IMG/VR virus record: IMGVR_UViG_3300005095_000141
Location: 1-60,538 of that record
Strand: one strand, 5' to 3'
Origin: a virus
DNA length: 60,538 bases
Both the position numbers and the translations under genes were made by a program. Below the pieces are notes generated by a model, which saw only the letters and a program-made list of their open reading frames with translations, was not told where the DNA came from and made no database searches. This document shows positions 23,532 to 32,418 of the stretch, in pieces. Numbering within the stretch: position 1 is the stretch's first letter; each line of letters starts with the position of its first letter.

Positions 23532-24772
23532 GAGTCTTAGTTGTTGATACCGGCTATTTTATGGAGATACCGCTTGAGATAGCATGGCGTGGAGACGCAG
23601 TATTCTACCATGTAGAGTGGCGCAAGGATTTCCCCGACATAGAGAGCTGGGCGCCCGGATACGGGTTTAAAGACATTGTGAAGATAAAGGACTATATGGT
23701 GGAGGTTGACGAGGCAGACCTTATAGTGTTTCCAGACGTTGGTTTTGGTGGAGTAGCTGATTATTTGAGGAGCAAAGGCTATACTGTGTATGGAGCTAGT
23801 TATGCGGGACAGTTACTGGAGCTTAACAGGGAGTTTATGCATAGGACGGCGGTTGAGCTTGGAATAGGCAGGCCGAGAACAGCTATTGCAAAAGGAGTTG
23901 ACGGTATTAAGGCGGTGTTTCGATACGGTGATAACGGGGAGAAGTATGTGAAGATTAGTACTTGGCGTGGAAACATGGAGACGCTTAAAGTGTCTAGCGA
24001 GAAAGAAGTTGATGCATTGATTTCTGGCACGAGGCTAGGCCCCCTTGCAGACGATATAGAGTTTATAGTAGAGGATAAGGTTGGCAATGGAGAAAAAGCG
24101 GTTGAGATAGGTGCTGATTTCTTCTTTAATGGAAGAGAGTTTGTTAGGCCGTACCTGTTTAGCCCCGAAGTGAAGGATACAATAACGGTTGCTAGGTGGG
24201 TTAACAGCAGTGTGCTTGACGAGGAATTCATTGATAAGATAGAGGGCTGGCTTGCAGATACCGGCTATAGAGGACAGATAAGTATTGAGGGGTTCTTGAC
24301 GGAGAGCGGAAGGTTCTACCTGTTAGACGTTACTGCTAGACAGCCGTTTCCCGCTGGCGGGATACTGTGTAAGAGCATAGAGAATTACAGCGAGGTATTG
24401 TACCAGATTGCCAGAGGAGAAGACGTTAGGATTGTGCCGAGGAAAGAGTTTGGAGTGGAGATTGTTATTGGTACTGAGAACACGAAGATGTGGATACCGG
24501 TGCATATAGATGGCGGTATGGATACTGTTAAGCAGGGGATTACGCCGAAGATGATGATATATAAGGACGACGTGTTCTGGCATATACCGGCGCCGACTGT
24601 TGCTGGTGCTGTAGGGCTTGGAGACAGTATTGAGGAGGCGTACCGTAACGCTGTTGCGTTTGTTGACAAGGTGCATGCACAGTTCCTGTATGACGGTAGA
24701 TACGGTATAGAGGAGTTTGAGAAGAGGAAGAAGTTATTAGAAGAGATGGGTTATAATGTTTTTAGTGGATAA
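23528..24772 (+). CDS. ATP-grasp ligase
   Basis: 414 residues, ATG overlapping the speD stop. An N-terminal Rossmann-like part (MRVLVVDTGYFMEIPLEI) is followed by an ATP-grasp core with GYRGQISIEGFLT and FYLLDVTARQPFPAGG. In this core an acidic residue and Asn/Arg-type ligands for Mg-ATP usually lie; the middle Lys strand is EKYVKISTWRG. The overall pattern is closest to the PurD/carbamoyl phosphate synthase-type grasp. Such enzymes join a carboxylate to an amine through an acylphosphate. Tight coupling to SpeD suggests the amine could be decarboxylated AdoMet-derived or a polyamine, but that is inference. Confidence 0.7.
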   Translation: MRVLVVDTGYFMEIPLEIAWRGDAVFYHVEWRKDFPDIESWAPGYGFKDIVKIKDYMVEVDEADLIVFPDVGFGGVADYLRSKGYTVYGASYAGQLLELNREFMHRTAVELGIGRPRTAIAKGVDGIKAVFRYGDNGEKYVKISTWRGNMETLKVSSEKEVDALISGTRLGPLADDIEFIVEDKVGNGEKAVEIGADFFFNGREFVRPYLFSPEVKDTITVARWVNSSVLDEEFIDKIEGWLADTGYRGQISIEGFLTESGRFYLLDVTARQPFPAGGILCKSIENYSEVLYQIARGEDVRIVPRKEFGVEIVIGTENTKMWIPVHIDGGMDTVKQGITPKMMIYKDDVFWHIPAPTVAGAVGLGDSIEEAYRNAVAFVDKVHAQFLYDGRYGIEEFEKRKKLLEEMGYNVFSG

Positions 24773-24793
24773 AGAATATTGAGGAGTGATGCG

Positions 24794-27148
24794 TTGAGCC
24801 GCCCAGAACAGTTTAAGATAACAGACCCTGACGAACGAATAGTTGCTGGATGGGCAAGCGTAGAAATAGTTGATTTACAGAAAGACATTATACCGGTCAA
24901 AGTGCTTGAAAGAGCAATGTACAAGTACATGGACAGAGGAGGGCACATACTGTATCATCACAGCAATGTACCGGTAGGCAAGGTGCTTAGATGGGAGGTT
25001 AAGAAGCACCCGGAGACAGGTAAGTACGGTGTTTGGATAGAGGCGAAGATTTTCAACGAGTATGAGACAGACAATATTGTATGGAACGCCATTAAGCAGG
25101 GCAAGATAAAGGGGTTCAGCATAGGCGGTGTGGGTAAGGAGAAGAAAGTTAAGATAAAGGATGCAGATGGAAAGGAACAGGAAGTTGACCTTGTAACCGA
25201 TATTGAGCTTAACGAGATAAGCTTGGTAGAGGAGCCTGCTAACCCGCTGGCTAAGATTGAGCAGATAAACTGGTATGCTAAAAGCAATGATGCTGTAAAA
25301 AAGAGTGTGAACAGGATAACCTCTGACTATAGTGTTGTTGACGATGATATTGTTAGGATAGTGTTTGTCATTGAAGGAGATAATGTAGGAGAGCTTGAGG
25401 ATAAGGTCAGGGACATACTGGTGGCTGTTTCTAGGGCTGGAGACTATGGCGGTAGAGAAGTGTTTGTTACCGCTTCTGGCAATAAGATAATGGCTGACAT
25501 ACTGGTGAAGAAGGATTTCTTTGATATTGCGAAGAGATATGCTGACGAGCTGTTTAGACGTGATTTCGGCGTTGATATAGACTGGACTGTAAAGGGTATT
25601 GTGAAGGAAGCTACTGATATTGAGAAGGCGTGTAAGGACAGGTATTTAGTATGCAGTGGTGACGAGTGCCACTTTAAAGAGATGACGTGCCCCGATAACC
25701 CGAACCATAAGAGCAGGTTCTGTGGATGTGTACGGTACATGATGACCTGTAACGGTAAGAGCTTGGAGAGTGCTAAGAAAATATGTGCGAAGATATACCA
25801 TGAGAAGTACGGTAAGAGCCTTAGCAAGGATATTGACTGGTACGAGGACATTATTAGCGGTAAGAAGTACATTGTTGAGATAGAGACCGTAGAGGGAGAG
25901 GATGGGGAGAACCTGTTTATTGCTAGGATACGCAACCCGGACAATGGAGACATAATTGTGGAGACAGAGCCGCTTTATACCGAGGAGGAAGCTATTGATG
26001 TTGCGTATGACTTGCTTGAGAGCAAGGAGGGTATGGTTAAGGCGCTTGTACCGATTATGAAGCCGTTTGCAGGGTTTAAGAACTTTGACGAATGTGTTGA
26101 TACGATGCGTAAGCGTGGATACGATAAGGACAGTGCACGCAGAATATGTGGATGGCTGTACTGGAGATATGAGCGTGGAGACAAGAACAAGAGTGTTGAC
26201 GACATGCTTAAAGAATTTATGGATAAGAAGAAGAGACTGCTACGCACGTTCAAGATAGACCTGTACAACATACCGAGCGCTATAGCACGCAGGATAGAGA
26301 ACGTGGTTGACTCTGTGTTTGTAACGCCGGTATGGAAGTTTTATATACCTATAACGAGATACGTTAAGACGGGTGCAGAAAGTATGGCTGACGAAGAACC
26401 TAAGACCGAGAAGAAGCCAGTCAAGGAAGAAGAAGTCACAATTACAGTTACAGACCCGACTACTGATGAGAAGAAGAAAGAGAATGACGAGGAAGGAGGA
26501 AAGGGTGTGAAGGAAGAACTAGCGGAGATAAAGGCGCTTCTTACACAGCTTATAGAGACGCTTGGGCGTAGGGAGACTTCTGTACAGGACGCAGAGAAGA
26601 GCATTGAGGAAACAAGCGGGAGACAGCCCGGAATTGCTAAGGGCAGGATAGACAAGCTTGAAAAAGCGGTTCTAGAGCTTACCGATATTGTGGAGAAGAT
26701 AGCCGAGAAGGTAAACGAAATTGAAAAGAAGATTACCAAGCAGGCAGTAACTACTGACAGCACTGCAAACGATAACCCGACCTATGGAGGGACACCGATT
26801 AAGCCCGGCGATACGGTAACGATTGTCGAAGCACCGTTTAACAGGCCGGACGCTAAGGGTAAGACCGGGACTGTTGTAAGCGTTGACCTTGACAAGAACA
26901 CCGCTGTTATTAGGCTTGAAGACGGTACCGAGCTGGTAGTAGGTCTTGACAAGCTAGAGCTTGCAAAGAGCATTGAGCCTGCACCTGCTGTTACAAAGGT
27001 AGCTAAAGGAGTAGTTGCGCCTAGACCGTTCGTTGCCAATACCGATGTTAATACCGGCGGGGACGAGAGACTAGAGATTATACAGAAGATACTTCGTGGA
27101 GAGCTGAAGCCAATAGATATTTTAAAGCAGAAGAAAGATATTATTTAG
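24794..27148 (+). CDS. Prohead protease fused to scaffold-like and zinc-containing regions
   Basis: 784 residues, TTG at 24794 after GAGGAGTG. Residues 15-150 match XkdF-like prohead proteases with an assemblin-type Ser-His-Glu set: His55/56 in LYHHSNVPVG, Ser109 in IKGFSIGG and Glu near 141 in NEISLVEEPANP. About residues 290-345 are Cys-rich (CSGDECHF, CPDNPNH, CGC). About 420-460 hold a FDECVDTMRKRGYD motif common in such proteins. Then comes a long acidic coiled coil (about 570-660) and an SH3/KOW-like strand set (about 680-740). The coiled coil likely serves as scaffold. Located directly upstream of the capsid gene. Confidence 0.75.
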   Translation: MSRPEQFKITDPDERIVAGWASVEIVDLQKDIIPVKVLERAMYKYMDRGGHILYHHSNVPVGKVLRWEVKKHPETGKYGVWIEAKIFNEYETDNIVWNAIKQGKIKGFSIGGVGKEKKVKIKDADGKEQEVDLVTDIELNEISLVEEPANPLAKIEQINWYAKSNDAVKKSVNRITSDYSVVDDDIVRIVFVIEGDNVGELEDKVRDILVAVSRAGDYGGREVFVTASGNKIMADILVKKDFFDIAKRYADELFRRDFGVDIDWTVKGIVKEATDIEKACKDRYLVCSGDECHFKEMTCPDNPNHKSRFCGCVRYMMTCNGKSLESAKKICAKIYHEKYGKSLSKDIDWYEDIISGKKYIVEIETVEGEDGENLFIARIRNPDNGDIIVETEPLYTEEEAIDVAYDLLESKEGMVKALVPIMKPFAGFKNFDECVDTMRKRGYDKDSARRICGWLYWRYERGDKNKSVDDMLKEFMDKKKRLLRTFKIDLYNIPSAIARRIENVVDSVFVTPVWKFYIPITRYVKTGAESMADEEPKTEKKPVKEEEVTITVTDPTTDEKKKENDEEGGKGVKEELAEIKALLTQLIETLGRRETSVQDAEKSIEETSGRQPGIAKGRIDKLEKAVLELTDIVEKIAEKVNEIEKKITKQAVTTDSTANDNPTYGGTPIKPGDTVTIVEAPFNRPDAKGKTGTVVSVDLDKNTAVIRLEDGTELVVGLDKLELAKSIEPAPAVTKVAKGVVAPRPFVANTDVNTGGDERLEIIQKILRGELKPIDILKQKKDII

Positions 27149-27169
27149 ATGGTGAGGTGAATAGGAAGA

Positions 27170-28369
27170 ATGCCAAGAATACTTACAGCAAAAGACATAG
27201 AGTTATTCTACGCAGGAGCACCGGGACACCCGTTCCTAGCACTGGGAGACGTAGCCTACATTACAAAGGCGGCAGGAGCGGTTACAACTGACCTTTCACC
27301 GCAGTTTATGAACTACGTATATGGAGCGCAGGTCTGGTACCAGATAAACATGGAGGCTAATGCGTTTGCCGCACTGCCGAAGACTACATGGCCGAGAAGC
27401 GGATGGCGTGTAATTACCAGCCTAAGCACTACGCCGGACAACATTGCCATTGCACAGACAGGTGCTTTACCGGACAGTGTAAGACCTAATGTTGAGACCG
27501 TTAAGACACCGCCAAAAGTAGAGGCGCTGACATTCGAGGTAAGCGAAGTAATAGAAGCACTTGCAAACATGAGCCAGGACGATATTTACGGCAGTGTTGA
27601 CCAGCTAAGAACATATTACGGCACAGAGTTTGCAAAGCTACTGAACATGCAGTTACTGCACAAGGCAATAGGAAACAGTGGAAGCACTTCAGAGGCAAGC
27701 GCAGGATATAAGCTTGAGAGCCTTGACAGGATAGTGTCTAGCTACAGCGAGAGCCAGATTGGAAGTTCGCTTTCAACGCCAGACCCTGTGGGTGCGGCTG
27801 TAGATGTATATGGTATTGACAGGCACAGTGCTGAGAGCTGGGCTGACAGCGTAGTACTGCATAATAACGGACAGCTACGTGCGCTTACAGACGACCTTAT
27901 ACGTGAACTGATACAGGCTACTACGACAAAGGGAGCACACCCGACAATGTTCATTACCGGTTACGACACGTATGCTACAATGCTTGGACTGTACATGACA
28001 TACGTAAGATACATACCGATGAGCGAGAAGCAGGTGCAGTTTGGACTAGAAGGCGTTAAGACCGCCAAGGGCATTAATGCCGGTGTAAAGGTAGCCAGCC
28101 TATACGACATACCGGTTATACAGGCTGTGAACACGCCGAACGACGGAGACGGAAGCATAAGCAGAATATACCTGCTAGACACCAGCGACTACGAGGGCAA
28201 CGGACTACCGAGACTAGGAATAGGAGTAGTAAGACCGATAGAGTACTTCGAGAGCCGTGACTTCGTACTGCTAAACAAGTTCGTGATAAAAGGAGTATAT
28301 AGATTCGTAGGAGAAACAATAGCAAGAGGACTAGCATACCAGGGCAAACTCCGCGATCTCTCTGCTTAA
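27170..28369 (+). CDS. Major capsid protein, HK97 fold
   Basis: 399 residues, ATG at 27170 after GGTGAATAGGAAG. HK97-like features are a hydrophobic/Ala-rich N-terminus, ALTFEVSEVIEALANMS (N-arm and spine helix region), an insertion rich in Ser, and the P-domain and A-domain strands PTMFITGYDTYATMLG and VASLYDIPVIQA. The end RDFVLLNKFVIKG then VGETIARGLAYQG fits. No N-terminal delta domain is apparent; the scaffold is in the upstream protease gene. A/C-ending codons dominate, unlike most of the genome, consistent with high expression. Confidence 0.85.
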   Translation: MPRILTAKDIELFYAGAPGHPFLALGDVAYITKAAGAVTTDLSPQFMNYVYGAQVWYQINMEANAFAALPKTTWPRSGWRVITSLSTTPDNIAIAQTGALPDSVRPNVETVKTPPKVEALTFEVSEVIEALANMSQDDIYGSVDQLRTYYGTEFAKLLNMQLLHKAIGNSGSTSEASAGYKLESLDRIVSSYSESQIGSSLSTPDPVGAAVDVYGIDRHSAESWADSVVLHNNGQLRALTDDLIRELIQATTTKGAHPTMFITGYDTYATMLGLYMTYVRYIPMSEKQVQFGLEGVKTAKGINAGVKVASLYDIPVIQAVNTPNDGDGSISRIYLLDTSDYEGNGLPRLGIGVVRPIEYFESRDFVLLNKFVIKGVYRFVGETIARGLAYQGKLRDLSA

Positions 28370-28426
28370 TGATATAGAGTAAGTAGAGTGTTTTTTAGAA
28401 TAAGCCTTATTATTTGCTTTTTGCAT

Positions 28427-28437
28427 ACTTTATATAG
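28427..28437 (+). promoter_or_regulatory. Candidate TATA promoter for the homing endonuclease
   Basis: TACTTTATATA lies 7 bases before the ATG at 28445, in a T-rich spacer after the capsid gene. The 5' untranslated part would be short or absent. Confidence 0.35.
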
Positions 28438-28444
28438 GGAACAA

Positions 28445-29253
28445 ATGTCACATGATAATAGATGGAATGCGTATGTTGCTGGATATTTTGATGGTGATGG
28501 TTCTGTTTGGATAGCACGTCATAAGTGTAAGCAGTGCAGGAGTGGTTATACGTATTTTTGGTGGTTGAGATTGTTTCTGTTGATAGGGATGTTCTTGACT
28601 TTATTGCTGGTGTTTATGGTGGCAAGGTTTATCCGAAGAGGAAAGTTGGTGCGTGGAAGTGGGTTGCATATAGTAATGTGGCGTATAATTTTTTGCTGAA
28701 CGTGTATAGGTATTTACAGATTAAGAGGAGACAGGCAGACCTAGCTATGATGTTTCAAGAAAGGATGATTAAGGGAAATAATTATATTTCTGATGATGAA
28801 ATGAAATGGCGTGAATGGGTTAGAAAAGAGATATCTGTGTTAAAGAAAATGTATGATGTTTTTGATTTTGCTGAGTTCGATACTGATGAAGAAGCTAGAC
28901 AATATATTGCTGGTTTGTTTGATGCGGAAGGATATGTAGGTGTATCTGAACGGAACAGAGGAAGTATGTATTTGCGAGTGGAAATTGGAAATAGATGTCT
29001 TAAATTACTTGAGTGGTTGAAAAGCATATATGGAGGGTCAATATACTGGAGCAGGAGGGCATACGTTTTTGAATTGGTATCGTTTGGTGCTAAGAGGTTG
29101 TTGGATGATGTTTTACCGTATTTGCATGTTAAGAAGGAGAGAGCTAAGATTGCACTTGAGTATCAGTCTATTACTAAGAAGGGGAGACAAGATTATGCTA
29201 TATTGAAAAGAAGAAAGAAGCTTGCTCGCTTATTGAAAGAACTTAATTATTAG
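28445..29253 (+). pseudogene. LAGLIDADG homing endonuclease, frameshifted
   Basis: Two LAGLIDADG motifs are visible: NAYVAGYFDGDGSV near the start and RQYIAGLFDAEGYVGV in the middle, as in monomeric two-domain enzymes. The reading frame shifts by -1 between about 28555 and 28570, in a TTTTTGGTGG stretch. The first frame gives YTYFWW; the second continues with EIVSVDRDVLDFIAGVYGG, which is what should follow. One missing base would restore a protein of about 269 residues. It is free-standing, immediately after the intact capsid gene, and has more A/T-rich codons than its neighbours, suggesting recent transfer. Sequencing error is the alternative to decay. Confidence 0.8.
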
Positions 29254-29262
29254 TATGGAAGA

Positions 29263-29275
29263 TAATTTTTATATG
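29263..29275 (+). promoter_or_regulatory. Candidate TATA promoter
   Basis: TAATTTTTATATG about 50 bases upstream of the ATG at 29323. It would restart transcription of virion genes after the endonuclease insertion. Confidence 0.4.
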
Positions 29276-29322
29276 TGGTGCTTGTGTATTGATATTATAG
29301 TTGTTGTTTCTGGTGGTTTTCT

Positions 29323-29451
29323 ATGCGTGAAAAGGGAGTGTTTGGAGAGCGTGTGGAGATAGTTGTTGTTAAGAATGGTAGGCGGATGCGTGTTTCTGGC
29401 AATGTTTTTTACCGCTTGAAGAGATACTTACTAAGATGGTGGAAGAAATGA
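29323..29451 (+). CDS. Small basic protein, 42 residues
   Basis: ATG at 29323 (spacer with GGTGG upstream). Very basic: strands VEIVVVKNGRRMRVSG then a helix FYRLKRYLLRWWKK. Its stop overlaps the ATG at 29436 by 16 bases in another frame. No family recognised. The consistent frame and strong basic pattern suggest a real gene. It could bind nucleic acid or the capsid interior. Confidence 0.45.
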   Translation: MREKGVFGERVEIVVVKNGRRMRVSGNVFYRLKRYLLRWWKK

Positions 29452-29930
29452 AGTTTAAGGTTAAAGGCTACGTAGTGCTTAGAGTATATAGGAACGGACG
29501 CCTTACCGATACGATTGAAGTGCCGAACGTGATAACGAATGTTGGTCTGAAACAGCTTTCTGGACTGATAAACGGGCTTGTGACCACGCCGTTCAAGTAC
29601 ATTGCCATAGGAGACGGTAGTAGCACTTCTGCCGGTAGCTGTACCGATGCCGCCGCTACTGATACGGCGCTTGGGCATGAGCTTAAACGTAAGGAGGCGA
29701 CCGCTAGCCAGGTAACGACAAGTGTTACTGATGATACTGCACAGTTGGTTGCTACGTTCAGCAGTGCAGACGGTCTTACAGGAAGCGCTAGCCTATGTGA
29801 AGCAGGAGTATTCGACGCCAGTACCGGTGGAAACATGCTTGCCCGCAGGACGTTCCCGGTGATAAACCTGAACTGGGATAACGGAGACAGCATACAGATA
29901 ACGTGGAAGATACAGGTCTCGACGTCATAA
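29436..29930 (+). CDS. Fibre- or decoration-like virion protein
   Basis: 164 residues, ATG at 29436 (29448 in frame is possible). It has a strand-rich start (GYVVLRVYRNGRLTDTIEVPN) and a central NVGLKQLSGLINGLVTTPFKYIAIGDG segment (in parts). These match a widespread class of phage proteins next to tail-fibre genes (an IAIGDG-like turn, then TDTALGHELKR). It ends with WDNGDSIQITWKIQV strands. Probably a surface or fibre-base protein. Confidence 0.55.
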   Translation: MVEEMKFKVKGYVVLRVYRNGRLTDTIEVPNVITNVGLKQLSGLINGLVTTPFKYIAIGDGSSTSAGSCTDAAATDTALGHELKRKEATASQVTTSVTDDTAQLVATFSSADGLTGSASLCEAGVFDASTGGNMLARRTFPVINLNWDNGDSIQITWKIQVSTS

Positions 29931-29943
29931 GGTTGATACAGGG

Positions 29944-31026
29944 ATGCCGGAGCTAGCAGAAGTAAGCAGTAGCAATACTGGATATTTTTCCCCGATACAG
30001 ATAACGAATGCTTCTGGTGCAGGAGACTACTATGATTTTACAGTTGAGATAAAGCTTGACAGTACGTGGGGCGGATGGAACTACCTAGCCAGTACAGATG
30101 GGAGCGACATATACTTTGTAGATGATGGTGGAGACCCCCTGTATTTCTACCTAGAAGAATTTGATGCGTCGAGCAAAATAGGCATAGCATGGGTCAAGAT
30201 ACCGAAGATAGCTGACGGGGAGACGAAGACAATATACATGATGTATGGCGCTGAAAACCCGTACAGTAACTATAACGACCCGACCAAGGCGTTCCTGTTC
30301 TACGATGGATTCGATACCGATACCGTGAACAGTGGGTTGTGGAAGAAATACTATGATGCGACCGACTTTACGTATTCGTACAGTATTTCGGCGTCAGTAT
30401 TGAATTTGACGATGACTGGTGCTGGGCTTAACCCGAGTGGATGGAGGCACTGGGGTATATGGACTACTGTGTCGCTGAGCAATTCTATACAGGGAATACG
30501 TGTGGTTTCTAAGGCGTTTGACAATGATGGTGTTAACACGTATTTGCATGTGTTTGTGTTTGGAGAAATAGATGGTTTGACAACTGTTGGGCAGGGATAC
30601 AATATTACGAAGAAGAACGGGCAGAGGTTTCTTGTAAGCACGTACCATACTGATTTGTGGAACGGAGACATTGAGTGTGGAGACGGCACGACAGCATATA
30701 GTACTGGACAGCTAACAGTAAATGTTACAGGATGGCTTGTGCATGATGCTAAGATGACAAATAGTAGCTGGTCATGGTATGCTTATTCCGACTTGATTGA
30801 TGATACCGGCACGAAGTTTGTTGATATTGACAGCAGTAGTTTCTCGTGTACGCCGAGCCTTGACACTGTTAGTAGTTTGACGATACTGCTTTTGCAGGTG
30901 CAGAACGATACAGCTAGCCATACCGTTAGGATTGACGATATACGTGTTATGAACTGGGGGCCGAACCCGCCTACGTATAGTATTGGCGGGGTATTTAGTA
31001 TGAAGAGAGATATTGATTTTATGTAG
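29944..31026 (+). CDS. DUF2341-type adhesin-like protein 1
   Basis: 360 residues, ATG at 29944. The N-terminal part has YDFTVEIKLDSTWGGWNYL, DIYFVDDGGDPLYFYLEEFD and IAWVKIPKIADG with TIYMMYG. This is the DUF2341 signature found in archaeal and viral surface proteins, followed by a concanavalin/LamG-like jelly-roll (FYDGFDTD ... LW). It probably recognises host surface glycans. Tandem paralogue at 31037. Confidence 0.72.
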   Translation: MPELAEVSSSNTGYFSPIQITNASGAGDYYDFTVEIKLDSTWGGWNYLASTDGSDIYFVDDGGDPLYFYLEEFDASSKIGIAWVKIPKIADGETKTIYMMYGAENPYSNYNDPTKAFLFYDGFDTDTVNSGLWKKYYDATDFTYSYSISASVLNLTMTGAGLNPSGWRHWGIWTTVSLSNSIQGIRVVSKAFDNDGVNTYLHVFVFGEIDGLTTVGQGYNITKKNGQRFLVSTYHTDLWNGDIECGDGTTAYSTGQLTVNVTGWLVHDAKMTNSSWSWYAYSDLIDDTGTKFVDIDSSSFSCTPSLDTVSSLTILLLQVQNDTASHTVRIDDIRVMNWGPNPPTYSIGGVFSMKRDIDFM

Positions 31027-31036
31027 GTGGTGCTAT

Positions 31037-32029
31037 ATGCCGAATATTTCGACGGTGCTTAGTAAGGTAAACAAGTATGCTTTACCGATAACGCTTACGG
31101 AGAACAGCGGAAGCACGCTTACCGACCAGCAGGTACTGATAAAGCTTGACAGCAGTTTTACAGGATGGGACATGATAAACAGTGATGGTAGCAATATATG
31201 GTTTGAAACAGAGGACTGGGAGCCTATATATTTCTGGATAGAGAAGATTGATACGGCGAACAAGATAGCGTATATATGGGTGAAAGTGCCGAGCATACCG
31301 GCTAGTTCGCAGACCGTTATTAATATGTGCTGGGGAGAGACGAACTCGTACAAGGCGTACCACAGTGGAAGCGGAGTATTTCTGTTCTTTGACGACCTGA
31401 ATAGCTGGAGTGGATGGAGCAACTACGGTACTGGTGCTGTAAGCCATGATACGAGCACGTATTTCTACGGTACCGGTAGCTTGGAGAAGATAACGAACTG
31501 TGACCCGAACGGAGGCTATAAGGCGCTTGGCATAACGATTGATAGGACGAGTGGTAGCTATGCATTGATGTACAGGGCTAGGCGTGGTAACGGCAGTGGT
31601 ACCGATTGTTATGCAGACCGTGTAGGGCTGGAGGCAAGCAGTAACTGGAACGGGTACAGCTTTAACTTGGGACACAGTACTGGCGGTACTGCACAGTTGT
31701 CTATAGATAAGAGGACAAGTGGAAGCGCTACTGTGCAGGGAAGCACTTCGTTGCCGAGCGGTAACAACGCTACCGATATATGGTATGTGGCGGAGCTTGT
31801 TCTTACCAGCAGTAGTGTTATAGCGACGCTGTACGATGAAAACTACAACAAGATTGTTAGTACGAGCAGTACCGATACTGCTTATACTACGTTTGACACG
31901 TTTGTTGTGCGCGGTGGAAGACCGTATAATGTTGATGTGCCCCGTGTTATGAAGTATGTTAGCAGTCCGCCCGGTGTTAGTTTTGGTAGCTGGGAATATA
32001 TAGGTAAGATACGAATAGGTTTTTACTAG
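31037..32029 (+). CDS. DUF2341-type adhesin-like protein 2
   Basis: 330 residues, ATG at 31037 after GGTGGT. Same order as the gene at 29944: ITLTENSGSTLTDQQVLIKLD strands in parts, then SNIWFETEDWEPIYFWIEKID, IAYIWVKVPSIPASS, INMCWG and a jelly-roll with FFDDLNSWSGW. The two proteins diverge strongly after the first 100 residues, suggesting duplication and specialisation for receptors. Confidence 0.72.
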   Translation: MPNISTVLSKVNKYALPITLTENSGSTLTDQQVLIKLDSSFTGWDMINSDGSNIWFETEDWEPIYFWIEKIDTANKIAYIWVKVPSIPASSQTVINMCWGETNSYKAYHSGSGVFLFFDDLNSWSGWSNYGTGAVSHDTSTYFYGTGSLEKITNCDPNGGYKALGITIDRTSGSYALMYRARRGNGSGTDCYADRVGLEASSNWNGYSFNLGHSTGGTAQLSIDKRTSGSATVQGSTSLPSGNNATDIWYVAELVLTSSSVIATLYDENYNKIVSTSSTDTAYTTFDTFVVRGGRPYNVDVPRVMKYVSSPPGVSFGSWEYIGKIRIGFY

Positions 32030-32040
32030 GGGTGTTTTAT

Positions 32041-32412
32041 ATGGGCGTGCAAATAGCCAGTAAGACCGATTATACAGGCAGTGTTACGCCGTCGGCGCTT
32101 AATACCGAGACGGATGTTGTTAGTATTTCTGCACAGACCGATGACTATATTGTTGAGGGATATATTGATTTGTCTGCTATGCAGGACGGGGACACGATTG
32201 TTGTTACCGAGTACATTAGTGTTGACGGGCAGAACTACCGTGTGTTTCTGCAGGCGACGTTTAACGGTGCACAGGCACAGCCGATACTGAGGTTTCACAG
32301 CAAGATGCTGTATAAGAACATGCTGTACAAGGTAACGATTAACCAGACAGCAGGTACTGTTAGGACGATACCGTATGCGTTTATACTGCAGGTACTGAAG
32401 ACTACTACGTGA
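32041..32412 (+). CDS. Small virion-like beta protein, 123 residues
   Basis: ATG at 32041 after GGGGTG. Beta-rich, with regular strands (TEDDYIVEGYIDL-like, DTIVVTEYISVDGQNYRVF) and a C-terminal YAFILQVLK. It lies between adhesins and a large repeat protein. No known family; likely a fibre segment. Confidence 0.5.
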   Translation: MGVQIASKTDYTGSVTPSALNTETDVVSISAQTDDYIVEGYIDLSAMQDGDTIVVTEYISVDGQNYRVFLQATFNGAQAQPILRFHSKMLYKNMLYKVTINQTAGTVRTIPYAFILQVLKTTT

Positions 32413-32418
32413 TGAGCA

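Noticed and set aside
27170-29253. Intron or intein carrying the LAGLIDADG gene within the capsid gene
   Set aside because: The capsid protein is intact and ends normally before the endonuclease gene; there are no exon remnants downstream.
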